Source: Streptomyces sp. NBC_01231 (GTDB lineage Bacteria; Actinomycetota; Actinomycetes; Streptomycetales; Streptomycetaceae). From it: a stretch of 64,000 bases of DNA. This document shows positions 51,507 to 61,532 of this stretch, piece by piece. Position numbers and translations under genes: made by a program. The DNA lies in NCBI GenBank assembly GCA_035999765.1, contig CP108521.1:10354001-10418000 (forward strand), given 5' to 3'. Within the stretch, counting starts at the first letter, position 1. Every line of letters begins with the position of its first letter. Under the pieces are notes generated by a model. It ran no database searches. It saw only the letters and a list, made by a program, of their open reading frames with translations, and was not told the origin of the DNA.

Positions 51507-54082
51507 GCCGGCCGACAGCCGTCAGCAGGGGCGTCGAGCTCGACGCCCGTGGCATCCGGACCGACGGCGGACCGCGTGTCGTGCTGTGCGCGTCACTGTT
51601 CTACTTCCGCCTTCCGCGGGAGCAGTGGCGGGCGCGGCTCGAACAGGTGCGGGCCTCGGGATACACCTGCGTGGACGTCTACCTGCCGTGGAACTTCCAC
51701 GAGACGGCGCCCGGCCGCTGGTCCTTCGAGGGCAGACGCGATGTCGCCGCCTTCCTGGACCTCGCGCACGAGATCGGCCTGTATGTGATCGCGCGGCCGG
51801 GCCCGTACATCTGCTCCGAGTGGGACGGCGGCGCGCTGCCCGCCTGGCTCGGCCTCGATCCCGATCTGCGGGTCCGCCAGCACGAGCCGCGCTTTCTCGC
51901 CCAGGTCACCGCGTGGTTCGACCAGGTGCTGCCGCTCCTGGCCCGCCGTCAGTACCCGGCGGGCGGCCCGGTCATCATGGTGCAGTTGGAGAACGAGCTG
52001 GACTTCTTCGACTGCGCGGACCGCCCGGCCTATCTGACCGACCTGCGTGACCAGGCGATCCGCCACGGCATCACCGTGCCCCTCATCGCCTGCGCCGGAC
52101 AGGGCGACATCGAAGGAGCCACGGGGAACGTCCCCGACGTCGTACCGGCGTGCAACTTCTACCCGGACGACGACTCCCCGCACATCGAACCCGAGGTACG
52201 ACGCTATGCCGAGGTGCTGGCGGAGCGGGACCTGCCGCTGCTGATCACGGAGACGAACCGGCGTCACCGGACGCTGCGGCGGCTCCTGGCGAGCGGCGCC
52301 TCGTTGATCGCGCCCTATCTCCAGTCGTCCGGGTGGAACTTCGGCTACACGCCGTCCACCGGGAACTGGGGCACCCCCGGCAACTTCATGAGCCATGGCT
52401 ACGACTTCGGCGGATACGTCTCGTCCACCGGTACCGAACGGCCCGAGTACGCCCAGGGCCAGGTGCTCGCCCGCGTGATCGACACCCTGGGATCACCACT
52501 GGCGCTCGCCACCTCGGCCGTGCCCCGGGTGCCGGTGACCGCCGACTTCCCGACCAGTTCGTCACTCTCGGCCCTGGACCTCGACGGAGGCGGCCAGCTC
52601 ATCGCCGTACCGCATCTCGGGACGACACCCGGCAACGCGGTCGTGAACGGCGTACCGGTCGCCGTCTCCCCGGACTCCTGTCCACTGATGCTGGTTGACC
52701 TGCCGCTCCGGACTTGGGGATTCGACGCGACGCTCACCCTGGCGTCCGCGGATCTGGTGGCGGCGTCGGACGGCGTGCTGACGTTCTCCTCCGAGGTGCC
52801 GGTCACCGTCGTCCTGGGCGGAACCCGGGTCGAGATCCCGGCGCCGACGGCAGGTGCGCCCGAGCGGACGGCCGTCGGGGGAGTGACACTGGTCGCGCTG
52901 GCGCCGTCGGACGCCGCGCGTCTGCGAGCGACGGACGGCGACGGCACGGTGCACCTGGCCGACGCGCCACCCGCGCGGAGCACGACGCCGCCCACCGCCG
53001 TACGGGTCGCGCGGCGCCGGCCGGCCGTCGCGCCGGAGGAGCCGGCGGGCTCGCACGAGGTGCCGCCGTCGCTGGAGTCGCTCGGCGTGTACCGAGGGCG
53101 CGGAACCTATCGGACCACCACGGATCTGACGGGTGTCGACGAACTGCTGCTCGTCGGTGCGGCGGACATCGTCGACCTGTCGATCGACGGCCGGGTACGT
53201 CCGACGATCGCCGGATTCGGTGCGGCACGGCGGATCGACGTCCGTGACGCGACCGGCTCCGTCGCCGTCGAGGCCATGGTGGAGATCTGGGGGCACGCGA
53301 ACTTCGATGACGCGCGGCTGCCGGCACTTCGCCTCGGCGCGCTGCGTGGACTCGGGACGCTGTGGACGGTCCGGGGTGTGGCGGACGTGTCGGCCCTGTG
53401 GTCCGTGAGCGGCCAGTGGGCCGGCCTGCCGGCACCCCTGCGCGAGCTCGGCGGGTGGAGCAGCACCCGGGTCGCCGTCCCGGTCACCTACACCCGCGAC
53501 ATCCGGTCGGCCACCGCGCCGGCGCTGCATCTGCGGGGCGTGGTCGAGCCGGTGCGCGTGAGCGTGGACAACGGTGAGCCGCGCACCGTCCACGCCGAGG
53601 ACCCCTGGGTTCTGCTGCCTGCCGGAAACCACCAGATCTCCGTCACGATGCCGCACCACCCCAGTGGCGGCGGCCTCCGAGCCGAGTTGCTCAGCCTTGA
53701 ACCGGTGACGGACTGGTCGTGCGCCGTGCAGGACGACGACCTTCTGACCGGGTTCGCCGCCGGGGCGGGCCCCACGCAGGGCGTTCAGCTACCGCTGGTC
53801 CTGGAACCGGGGGAGGAGGCGTGGCTCGACGTCGACCTGCCGCCGTCCGACGACGGCTTCCTGGTACGGCTGGAGGGGTCCCAGATCCGGGCGACCGGAT
53901 GGGTCGCCGGTGAGTGCGTGGGCCGCGTCTGGGTCGGTGCCCGGCCGGCCTTCTCGGGCGGAGACTCGAACGTACTCTGGGTTCCGCCGGGATGGTCCGG
54001 GTTGACCCTCTTGCTGAAGGGCGCCGCGGGGCCGGGCGACGCGGAGCTCCGTACCCTTTGGCTGGAGTCGTCTGACAGCTGA
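51503..54082 (+). CDS. GH35 beta-galactosidase
   Basis: The GTG start overlaps the permease stop by four bases; 859 residues without a signal peptide, so it acts in the cytoplasm on imported sugar. The TIM barrel shows SLFYFRLPREQWRARLEQVR, YVIARPGPYICSEWDGGALP, the acid/base E165 in VQLENELDFF and the nucleophile E250 in LLITETNR. C-terminal beta-sandwich domains fill the remaining 500 residues. Family 35 enzymes cleave terminal beta-galactosides. The position after the transporter indicates uptake and intracellular hydrolysis of a galactoside. Confidence 0.9.
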   Translation: MSRPTAVSRGVELDARGIRTDGGPRVVLCASLFYFRLPREQWRARLEQVRASGYTCVDVYLPWNFHETAPGRWSFEGRRDVAAFLDLAHEIGLYVIARPGPYICSEWDGGALPAWLGLDPDLRVRQHEPRFLAQVTAWFDQVLPLLARRQYPAGGPVIMVQLENELDFFDCADRPAYLTDLRDQAIRHGITVPLIACAGQGDIEGATGNVPDVVPACNFYPDDDSPHIEPEVRRYAEVLAERDLPLLITETNRRHRTLRRLLASGASLIAPYLQSSGWNFGYTPSTGNWGTPGNFMSHGYDFGGYVSSTGTERPEYAQGQVLARVIDTLGSPLALATSAVPRVPVTADFPTSSSLSALDLDGGGQLIAVPHLGTTPGNAVVNGVPVAVSPDSCPLMLVDLPLRTWGFDATLTLASADLVAASDGVLTFSSEVPVTVVLGGTRVEIPAPTAGAPERTAVGGVTLVALAPSDAARLRATDGDGTVHLADAPPARSTTPPTAVRVARRRPAVAPEEPAGSHEVPPSLESLGVYRGRGTYRTTTDLTGVDELLLVGAADIVDLSIDGRVRPTIAGFGAARRIDVRDATGSVAVEAMVEIWGHANFDDARLPALRLGALRGLGTLWTVRGVADVSALWSVSGQWAGLPAPLRELGGWSSTRVAVPVTYTRDIRSATAPALHLRGVVEPVRVSVDNGEPRTVHAEDPWVLLPAGNHQISVTMPHHPSGGGLRAELLSLEPVTDWSCAVQDDDLLTGFAAGAGPTQGVQLPLVLEPGEEAWLDVDLPPSDDGFLVRLEGSQIRATGWVAGECVGRVWVGARPAFSGGDSNVLWVPPGWSGLTLLLKGAAGPGDAELRTLWLESSDS

Positions 54083-54088
54083 AGGAGA

Positions 54089-55360
54089 ATGGTGGCGCGG
54101 CACACGGCCCGTGATCTTCGAAGCGAAAACCGGTTCGAGGTTCTGCACGCCCTGTTCGAACTCGGGTCGTCCACCCGTCAGGAACTCGCCCGGCACACCG
54201 GACTGAGTCCGGCGACCGTGGCGACCCTGGTCACCGAGTTCCTGTCCGAGGACGTCCTGCACATCGCGACCGTGGAGCGCAACACCGGAGGGCGGCCGCA
54301 GGAGCGTCTCACCATCAACCCCGACCGCGGTCGCATGGTCGGCGTCGACGTGGCCGAGACCTACGTCGACGCCACCGTGTACGACCTCGCGCTCGGAGCG
54401 CTCGGCAAGGGCGAGGTCTCGCTCGACGAGCACGAGAACGACCCGGACTACGTCGTCGACGGGATCTTCCGAGCGATCGAGGCGGCCGTGGGGTCCGGCG
54501 GAACCGAGCGCGAGCGCATCATCGGCGTCGGCGTCAGCATGCCCGGTCACGTCCATCCCGACGCGGGTGTGTCCGTCTTCGCACCGAACTGGGACTGGCA
54601 CGACGTCCACATCGAGCGAATGCTGGAGAAGAACCTCCAGATCCCCGTCTACGTCGACAATCCGCTCAAGGCGGTCACCCTGTCCGAGATGTGGTTCGGT
54701 GTCGGCCGCAGCGTCGACACCATGGCCGTCGTCAACCTCGGCACCGGCGTCGGCACCGGCATCGCCGTCGACGGCTCACTCATTCGCGGCACCACCAACA
54801 ACGCCGGCGAATGGGGCCACACACTGCTCCAGTTGGACGGCAGACAGTGCCGTTGCGGTCGGCGCGGTTGTGTCGAGGCATATCTCGGAGTCCATGGTCT
54901 GCAGACGACGCTCGCCGAGATCGACCTGAGGCATCCCGCGCTCCGGGAGCGGCGGCAGCGCGACTTCGTCGAGGCGGTCGCCGACGGTCTCGCCGCGGGC
55001 GATCCGGCGCTGATCGCCCTGGCCCTGCGTACCTCGCGCTATCTCGCCGCGGCGCTCGGCGACCTGGTCAACCTGCTCAACGTCCCGAGGATCACCCTCA
55101 CCGGCTGGACCTCGAAGGCTCTGGCCGAATGGCTCGTGCCCGCCGTACGCGACGAACTTCCCCACCATGTCCTGCCCGGTTCGCTGCATGGTCTCACCGT
55201 CGAGCCGTCCCAAGTCCCGGGCAACGCGGTGGCCCTGGGCATGGCGGCCTTCACTCTGCAGCAGTTCCTCACCCGTCTCGGCCTGGCCAGCCCGGCCCGC
55301 ACCCGGCCGCGAACGGAACCCGATCAGGGAAGCGATCCGTCAGGGCACGGGCGAGCGTAG
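54089..55360 (+). CDS. ROK-family transcriptional regulator
   Basis: The ATG lies only about 1 nt after AAGGAG, so the GTG at 54092, with about 4 nt spacing, is the more likely start; the two differ by one residue. 423 residues. An N-terminal winged helix (SSTRQELARHTGLSPATVAT) precedes the ROK sugar-binding domain with VVNLGTGVGTGIAVDGSLIR, TNNAGEWGHTLLQ and the zinc motif CRCGRRGCVEAYL. It should repress the operon until the sugar binds. It is the last operon gene, and a matching candidate operator stands ahead of the first gene. Confidence 0.92.
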   Translation: MVARHTARDLRSENRFEVLHALFELGSSTRQELARHTGLSPATVATLVTEFLSEDVLHIATVERNTGGRPQERLTINPDRGRMVGVDVAETYVDATVYDLALGALGKGEVSLDEHENDPDYVVDGIFRAIEAAVGSGGTERERIIGVGVSMPGHVHPDAGVSVFAPNWDWHDVHIERMLEKNLQIPVYVDNPLKAVTLSEMWFGVGRSVDTMAVVNLGTGVGTGIAVDGSLIRGTTNNAGEWGHTLLQLDGRQCRCGRRGCVEAYLGVHGLQTTLAEIDLRHPALRERRQRDFVEAVADGLAAGDPALIALALRTSRYLAAALGDLVNLLNVPRITLTGWTSKALAEWLVPAVRDELPHHVLPGSLHGLTVEPSQVPGNAVALGMAAFTLQQFLTRLGLASPARTRPRTEPDQGSDPSGHGRA

Positions 55361-55433
55361 GGCGTTGGGTGTTGGGCGCGCACCCAGTGGCTGCTGGAGT
55401 CGGCCCGGGAGGGTGCGCGGACCCCACTCGGCG

Positions 55434-56792
55434 TCACCTGGCGGGTGGCTGCTGGTCTCGCGGAGGGGGTGTCTCGTAGGCCTGGGGACCGACGACTTGC
55501 GGCGGCGCGTCCTGCGGCGCCGGAAGGGTGGGCCCCAGGCGGCCGAGCGGGCTCAGAGTCATCAGCACCGGGGACAGCATCATGCCCGCGGCCGCTGCCA
55601 GCAGGCTGGTGCGCAACCCCCACTCCTGCGCGAGGAATCCGCCGAGCAGGGAGCCGAGCGGAGTCAGCCCCATGCCGGCAAAGGTGATCGTCGCGGCCAC
55701 GCGGCCCTGCATCCCGTCCGGAGTGAGAGTCTGCCGGACAGCCATGACCGTGACGTTCACCAGCTGACCGCCGGTCCCGAACACGAAGTTGACGGTGAGG
55801 AGCACGGGAATCGTCACCGCGGCGGAGCCACGCAGCGCGGGTACACAGAGCATCACGCCATCACCGAGTGCCGCCGCGCACACGAGAACGGGACCGTACC
55901 CGAACCGTTGTGGCAGGCCGGCGGCCAGCACGGAGCCCAGGAGTGCGCCGGGTCCCGTCGCCGCGAGCGCCAGCCCGACGACGGTGCCCGACAGGTGCAG
56001 TTCGCGCGGCAGGAAGAGTAGATACACGGTCATCGTGGCCGCGAAGGAGAACTGGAACGCCGCCGAGGCGAGGCACACGGCCCGCAGCGAGGTGTCACGG
56101 ATGACGAACCGGAGGCCCTCATGGATCCGCCGCCAGACCCGAGGGGGACGTTCCGCGCGCTTCGGCAACGGTTCGATCCGACGGATCCGCCGGATCGACA
56201 GGAACGACAGCGCGAAGAACAGTGCGCTGGAGGCGGCGGCGATCGGCGCAGACAACAGGGACACCAACGCGCCGCCGAGGGCGGGACCGCCGATCTGGGC
56301 TGCGGACCGACTGCCTTCCAGCGCGCTGTTTCCCCGCACCAACTGATCGCGTTTCACCAGCCGTACGAGAGACGTCTGGTACGCCACGTCGAAGAACACG
56401 GACAGGGCGCCGACGACGACGGCGACCACGAACAGCGCTGGCAGACCCAGCCAACCGAGGACACCGGCCACGGCGGTCGTGCCCAGGGCCAGGGTCCGGC
56501 CGATGTCCGTCACCACCATCACGGTGCGGGCCCGCCACCTGTCCACCCAGGCGCCGACGAAGAGCGAGAGCAACAGGATCGGCGTCTGCCCCACCGCGCG
56601 CAGGACGCCCAACTGGCCGGCGTCGGCGTCGAGGGTCAGGACGGCGATGAGCGGAAGAATCACCAGGCTTGCGTGTTCGCCGAGTTGGGAGGCGGTCTGC
56701 CCCACCCAGAGTCTGCGGAAGTCGTCGTCCCGCCACAGGCTGGGCGGAACAGGTCGACCGGAATCGGATTCAGCGCGGGAAGCGGACGGCAC
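55434..56792 (-). CDS. MFS transporter, MFS_3/EntS-like exporter
   Basis: GTG start with an AAGGGA site upstream; 452 residues with 12 membrane segments. WRDDDFRRLWVGQTASQLGE is the typical start of this exporter group, followed by VGAWVDRWRARTVMVVTDIG and VRGNSALEGSRSAAQIGGPA. The C-terminus is a Pro-rich tail. Related proteins export siderophores, macrolides or other metabolites; the substrate here is unknown. It is convergent to the ROK gene. Confidence 0.85.
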   Translation of the reverse strand: MPSASRAESDSGRPVPPSLWRDDDFRRLWVGQTASQLGEHASLVILPLIAVLTLDADAGQLGVLRAVGQTPILLLSLFVGAWVDRWRARTVMVVTDIGRTLALGTTAVAGVLGWLGLPALFVVAVVVGALSVFFDVAYQTSLVRLVKRDQLVRGNSALEGSRSAAQIGGPALGGALVSLLSAPIAAASSALFFALSFLSIRRIRRIEPLPKRAERPPRVWRRIHEGLRFVIRDTSLRAVCLASAAFQFSFAATMTVYLLFLPRELHLSGTVVGLALAATGPGALLGSVLAAGLPQRFGYGPVLVCAAALGDGVMLCVPALRGSAAVTIPVLLTVNFVFGTGGQLVNVTVMAVRQTLTPDGMQGRVAATITFAGMGLTPLGSLLGGFLAQEWGLRTSLLAAAAGMMLSPVLMTLSPLGRLGPTLPAPQDAPPQVVGPQAYETPPPRDQQPPAR

Positions 56793-57326
56793 GGAGATCC
56801 CTTGGGTTGCCGAAAGACGAGGCCCGCCACCCGGGCGCCCAAAGGCGCACCTACGGTTCAGGCGGGGAAGGCTCGCTGTGCCGCAACACCAAGGGCAGCA
56901 CGCGATGACGGGCCGATCACGGCCTACGACGTCAACGCGCGCTCGGACGACCGGGCATGTCTTGTCTCCTCGTGGCTCACTCGCTGCCCCCGAACACTAG
57001 CCCGCGGCGGCCCGGCGCGACACGCATTTAGGGCCGGGGGAGACAGTCACGCCCAGGGGTCACCCATCGCACGCAGCCCTGGGACTCCTGCCCTTGCACA
57101 TCACCGAGCAGAGAGGCTCGTCGAACGCCAGCGCCTGAAGCGGCTGCTGCCGGACCGGGGGTTCAGGCCCGGGCCGTCAGGCCGCTCCGCTAGCATGTTC
57201 GAACTCGTGACGAGTGCTGTCATTGCCAGTCCTTCAGCGGAAAACCCAGCTATCCGGCACAAAGAGTGACCTATTTAAATAACACCTAACAAAACGGCCA
57301 AACACTTGATATCTCTCGTATCGCGG
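56793..57326. other. Intergenic region with an AT-rich end
   Basis: About 530 bp. No credible gene is seen. Bases 57250-57300 are strikingly AT-rich (ATTTAAAT core at about 57273-57280) compared with the rest of the window and probably form the promoter of the PAP2-type gene, at the left boundary of the compositionally different segment. Confidence 0.55.
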
Positions 57327-58670
57327 ATGTTTTCGCGAACAGACCGCAGAAACAAGCTCGCCACGTGGCGTCGACCACGGGTGATGTTGTGGACCGCAGC
57401 GGGTGTGGGGACCCTCGGATTCCTCATCGTGCTGGAGATCGCCGCGCGCGGCTACGGGCTGCCGGGGCCGATCACCACGCAGGCGCAAGAGGTGATATTC
57501 CCGCCTAAATCGGGCTTCCTGTTGTACGCCAGCATGGCGTTGATGATGGTGGTCCTCACCTGGCGGCAACGGTTCATCGCGGCGGGTGTCGCGATCGGTA
57601 TCGACGTCGCCTTCCTGCTGGTGCGGTGGGCGGTCGGCGCCAGCATGACCGACGGCCACCCCTTCGGAAACGGCGCGTTGTGGGTGATCCTGGGCTATGC
57701 GGTCATCGCTGTCACACGCCGCACCGGCCAGGAACGTGTCCTGCTGCTGAAGGGCGTCGGGCTGGGCCTGCTGCTGGTGACCGGCCGTAAGACGGGCGAT
57801 GCCTGGCTGCTCATCACGTCGAAGACCCGCCCGGTGGTGCTCGACCAGTACGTCGCGACCGCCGATCAGGCGCTGGGCAACCCGTCATGGCTGGCAGGCC
57901 GGATCGTCACGGCCTCCGGTCCGATAGGCACCCATGTTCTCGACGTCGTCTACACACTGCTTCCGGTGGCCGCGGTCGCCGTCACGCTGTACCAAATGCG
58001 CAATGTGGCGGTCGAGCGCCGCTTCCCGGGGCATCATCTGGTGCGCACCTTTCTGGCCATCGGCCTCCTCGGGCCGGGCATCTACATGATCTTCCCGGTG
58101 GTCGGGCCGATCTTCGCCTACGGCGCCGACGGCGGGCACTGGGCGGTGGCCAACCTGTGGCCGAACACGCCGCCGCCGATCGGTACCCCGTTCCCGATGT
58201 CATTCGACGGGATAACGCCACGCAACTGCATGCCCAGCCTGCACACCGCGTGGGCTACCGCGATCTTCATTCATTCCCGCCAGGGCCCACGGATTCTGCG
58301 ATTCGGAGGAGCGTTCTGGCTGATTGCCACGCTCGGCGCAACGCTGGGATTCGGCTACCACTACGGCGCGGATCTCGTTGCCGGCGTGGTGTTCACCTTC
58401 ACGATCGAGGCAGCGCTGCGCGCGTTCGATCGCGGCTGGGACCGGTCAGGAATCCAGCTGGTCACCTACGGTGCGACGGTCTTCGCCGCACTCCTGGTGG
58501 CATATCGCTATCTTCCGGCGGAGATGGCCGAGTATCCGTGGGTGTTCGGGCCGCTCCTCATTCTGGCGATGGCCTCAGTGGTCCAGGGCTATGTGCGGAC
58601 CACCAAACAGTGGGATCCGGAGACCGCACCAGCGCAGCAACCGGAACCACAACTCGAACCAGTTGTCTGA
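57327..58670 (+). CDS. Large PAP2-superfamily membrane protein, inositolphosphotransferase/Aur1-like
   Basis: Start uncertain: the TTG at 57306 gives 454 residues, the ATG at 57327 gives 447; neither has a clear site. About ten membrane segments are visible. The phosphatase motifs are FDGITPRNCMPSLHTAWATA (C2-like) and FGYHYGADLVAGVVFTFT (C3-like), as in Aur1/inositolphosphotransferase-type PAP2 proteins, which move phosphoinositol or similar groups onto lipids. Similar proteins are familiar from mycobacteria. The composition is less GC-rich than that of the neighbours, suggesting transfer. Confidence 0.75.
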   Translation: MFSRTDRRNKLATWRRPRVMLWTAAGVGTLGFLIVLEIAARGYGLPGPITTQAQEVIFPPKSGFLLYASMALMMVVLTWRQRFIAAGVAIGIDVAFLLVRWAVGASMTDGHPFGNGALWVILGYAVIAVTRRTGQERVLLLKGVGLGLLLVTGRKTGDAWLLITSKTRPVVLDQYVATADQALGNPSWLAGRIVTASGPIGTHVLDVVYTLLPVAAVAVTLYQMRNVAVERRFPGHHLVRTFLAIGLLGPGIYMIFPVVGPIFAYGADGGHWAVANLWPNTPPPIGTPFPMSFDGITPRNCMPSLHTAWATAIFIHSRQGPRILRFGGAFWLIATLGATLGFGYHYGADLVAGVVFTFTIEAALRAFDRGWDRSGIQLVTYGATVFAALLVAYRYLPAEMAEYPWVFGPLLILAMASVVQGYVRTTKQWDPETAPAQQPEPQLEPVV

Positions 58671-58823
58671 CCAGTTGTCTGAGTCGTGTCGCATCAGGCT
58701 GAGCGCTGAGCGTCGACGGACTCGATGCGTCCCACGCCCGGTGCCGTACTTTCGTCACTTTCGTCCAAGCGTCGTTGATCTTTGTCCATGGACGGACCCG
58801 CCACCGGAGTCGAGGGTGGGGCC

Positions 58824-60113
58824 ATGAGTGAATTCGAGGTCGGGGACAGGGAGTTCCTGCTTGAAAGTGACGGCAACTCTGGAATTGCTTCGGGTAAGCC
58901 CGCGATCGAACAGCGCCGGATGCCGAGTGGACTTGTCGCGCTGGCACTCGGAGGTTTCGGCATCGGTCTGACCGAGTTCCTGATCGCCGGGCTGCTGCCA
59001 CAGGTGGCGTCGAGTTTCGCGGTGTCCGAGGCGGCGGCGGGGTGGCTGATCTCCGGGTACGCGTTGAGCGTCGCGATCGGCGCGATCGCGCTGACCGCGG
59101 CGACGGCACGGCTGCCACGCAAGGGGGTTCTGGTCGGCCTGGTGGCGTTGTTCGTCATCGGCAACCTGTTGTCCGCCGTCGCGCCGAACTATCAGGTGAT
59201 GCTGCTCGGGCGGATCGTCGCCGCGTTGTGCCACGGTTCGTTCTTCGGAATCGGCTCGCTGGTCGCGCGCAGTCTGGTCGCGCCGGAGAAGAAGTCCCGT
59301 GCGGTGGCGCTCATGTTCGCCGGGCTGACGGTCGCGAACGTGCTGGGCGTGCCGTTCGGCGCGCTGGTCGGTGAGCGCTGGGGCTGGAGGGCGGCCTTCT
59401 GGGCGGTCACCGCAATCGGCGTGCTGGCGCTGGCGGGTATTGCCGCCCTCGTTCCGAGCGGCGCGGGAGAGGCACGGGCGTCGGTGGAGACGGGCCACTC
59501 GGAGTCGATGCCGCCCACCAGCTTGCGGGCCCAGTTCCGTGCGTTCCGTTCCTGGCAGGTCTGGCTGACCCTCGCAGCCACCGCACTGAGCTACGGCGGG
59601 ATGTTCGGTGCGTTCAGCTACATCGCCTACACGTTCACCGAGGTCGGTGGCTTCGCCCCGTCGGATGTCGCCTGGCTGCTGATGGTGTACGGCGTCGGCC
59701 TGGTCGTCGGGAACCTCGTCGGCGGGCGAGCCGCCGACCAGGACCGTGACCGCGCCCTGATCCTCGCTCTGCTCGGACTCACCGTCACCCTGACCGTGTT
59801 CGGCCTGCTGGCCGGCAGCGCAACCGCGTCGGTGATCCTGGTGTTTTTGATGGGACTGTTCGGGTTCGCCGGCGTGCCCGGCATGATCACTCGCGTCACC
59901 GACGTCGCCCACGGGGCGGCACTTGCCGCCAGCGCCAATGTGTCCGCGTCCAACGTCGGCAACGCCTTGGGCGCCTGGCTCGGGGGCCTGGCCATCACCG
60001 CGGGCCTCGGGTACACCGCGCCGCTCTTCGTGGGCGCCGGCATCGTCCTGGTCTCCGTCATCGTCATGGCCGTCGCCGCACGCCAGGCCAGGTCACTCGC
60101 GTCAGCGGACTGA
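58824..60113 (+). CDS. MFS transporter of the DHA1/arabinose-efflux type
   Basis: The start chosen is the ATG giving MSEFEVGDREFLLESD, with GAGGGTGG upstream; 429 residues with 12 membrane segments. Family features are LALGGFGIGLTEFLIAGLLP (like AraJ/Cmx/CmlA) and LGRIVAALCHGSFFGIGSLV, with VANVLGVPFGALVGERWGWR. Members export chloramphenicol, sugars or other compounds. It lies 153 bp downstream of the PAP2-type gene in the same orientation and has a similar composition, so both may have arrived together. Confidence 0.87.
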   Translation: MSEFEVGDREFLLESDGNSGIASGKPAIEQRRMPSGLVALALGGFGIGLTEFLIAGLLPQVASSFAVSEAAAGWLISGYALSVAIGAIALTAATARLPRKGVLVGLVALFVIGNLLSAVAPNYQVMLLGRIVAALCHGSFFGIGSLVARSLVAPEKKSRAVALMFAGLTVANVLGVPFGALVGERWGWRAAFWAVTAIGVLALAGIAALVPSGAGEARASVETGHSESMPPTSLRAQFRAFRSWQVWLTLAATALSYGGMFGAFSYIAYTFTEVGGFAPSDVAWLLMVYGVGLVVGNLVGGRAADQDRDRALILALLGLTVTLTVFGLLAGSATASVILVFLMGLFGFAGVPGMITRVTDVAHGAALAASANVSASNVGNALGAWLGGLAITAGLGYTAPLFVGAGIVLVSVIVMAVAARQARSLASAD

Positions 60114-60236
60114 CGCCGCGGGTGACCGCCTCTCCCGCGCCTCGTCCGGTGCCCTGGGGTGGAGCCGCGGAACGTACGGCGGTCGTCGCGGACGTACGGT
60201 GCCACCGTTTCCTGGACAGCCCCGGCAGGACGCAGC

Positions 60237-60279
60237 CGAGGTGCTCGGCGACGGGATCGCACCGTCGTCGAGCACCTCG
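60237..60279. terminator. Bidirectional hairpin terminator
   Basis: Arms of 18 bp (60237-60254 and 60262-60279) match at 17 positions around a 7-nt loop. It stands between the convergent MFS and kinase genes and can end transcription from both. Confidence 0.9.
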
Positions 60280-60286
60280 CCAGCCC

Positions 60287-60310
60287 GGTGCACCGGTGCA
60301 CCGGTGCACC
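60287..60310. repeat. Three tandem copies of the palindrome GGTGCACC
   Basis: The 8-bp palindrome is repeated exactly three times directly after the terminator. It may be a nucleoid-protein or regulator site, or a simple slippage product. Confidence 0.85.
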
Positions 60311-60345
60311 CGCGCCCGGCGTCCCGCGTCCGGCCAGGACCACCT

Positions 60346-61254
60346 CTAAGCGAAGCGTTCGTGATCAGCGAGGACCTCGTCGAGCACGGGCCGGGAAGAG
60401 GCGGCGAGTGCCTCGTCGGTGTCGATGCACTCGGACAGGACCAACAGCGCCTTCCACAGGGCCCAGCCCCTGGCCCGTGCCCACATACCGTCGTCCTGGC
60501 CGACCGTGTTCCGGAACGCTTCCCTGCTGGCGCCGGAGAACATGGTCCAGGCGATCACCAGATCACAGGCCGGATCACCGACACCTGAGGTGCCGAAGTC
60601 GATGACGGCCGTCAGCTTGCCGTCCATGACCAGCAGGTTGCCGCCGGCGATGTCCCCGTGGAACCACACGGGCGCTCCGTGCCATTCGGCGGCGAGGGCG
60701 GCGTCCCAGACCTCGGAGGCCCGCCGCGTGTCGACTCGGCCGTCGAGAACGGCGAGGCAACGGCGGGTCTCGTCGTCGTAGTGGGCCGGCGACGCTCCCC
60801 GGTACCAGCTGTGTTCCCCGGCGGCAGGTCCGCCGACGACGTCGCAGCGCTGGAGGGCCAGCACGAAGTCCGCGACGGCGATCGCGAACCGGGTCAGGTC
60901 GGCGATGCGTTCGGGAGAGGAGGTCTGGCCCTTGAGCCAGCCGCGCACGGACCAGGGGAAGGGGTATCCCTCGCCCGGTGCTCCCTGGGCGAGGATCGTG
61001 GGGATGGCCACGGGCAGCGATGCTGCCAGGCGAGGCAGCCACTCGCACTCCTTGCCGACCGCGGGGACGTAGCCGGCCGCGGTGGGCAGCCGGACCGTCA
61101 TGTCGTCACCAAGACGATATGTGCGGTTGTCCCAGCCGTCGACTTCCACCGGGGTCACGGCTAAGCCGGTCCACTGCGGGAACTGAGCGGCGATCAGTCT
61201 TTTGACCAGCGCGGCGTCGATGCCCGCGCGGCCGTCGGGGGGTATGGAGACCAT
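60346..61254 (-). CDS. Aminoglycoside phosphotransferase-family kinase
   Basis: The start chosen is the ATG giving MVSIPPDGRAGIDAALV; no clear ribosome site precedes it, so it may be leaderless. 302 residues. The APH fold is clear: VEVDGWDNRTYRLGDDMTVR in the N-lobe, then VWFHGDIAGGNLLVMDGKLT (Brenner-type catalytic HGD) and AVIDFGTSGVGDPACDLVIA (metal-binding DFG-like). Members phosphorylate aminoglycosides, macrolides, choline or hydroxy-compounds; resistance is possible but not shown. Confidence 0.87.
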   Translation of the reverse strand: MVSIPPDGRAGIDAALVKRLIAAQFPQWTGLAVTPVEVDGWDNRTYRLGDDMTVRLPTAAGYVPAVGKECEWLPRLAASLPVAIPTILAQGAPGEGYPFPWSVRGWLKGQTSSPERIADLTRFAIAVADFVLALQRCDVVGGPAAGEHSWYRGASPAHYDDETRRCLAVLDGRVDTRRASEVWDAALAAEWHGAPVWFHGDIAGGNLLVMDGKLTAVIDFGTSGVGDPACDLVIAWTMFSGASREAFRNTVGQDDGMWARARGWALWKALLVLSECIDTDEALAASSRPVLDEVLADHERFA

Positions 61255-61532
61255 GCAGCGATGATCGCCGGTTCGAGAAGGGCAGTACAACGACATAACG
61301 ACATCAGGAAGTCGGTGCCGCCGAGCCGACCCGTCCCCCGATCGGCCGACCCGTACCCCGATCGTGAGGGTCTCCTCCCACGAGGGACCTCGCCCCTTTG
61401 ATGAACGGTTCGTCCCGGTCACCATGCGTGAGAATTTTTACCAATCGTGACTCATATGCCTAATGCCCGTATCCTCGTCAATGCCGGAGTTTTTGCGAAA
61501 TGTGGTTGTCTCACGTGTGAGAGAGGCGGAGC

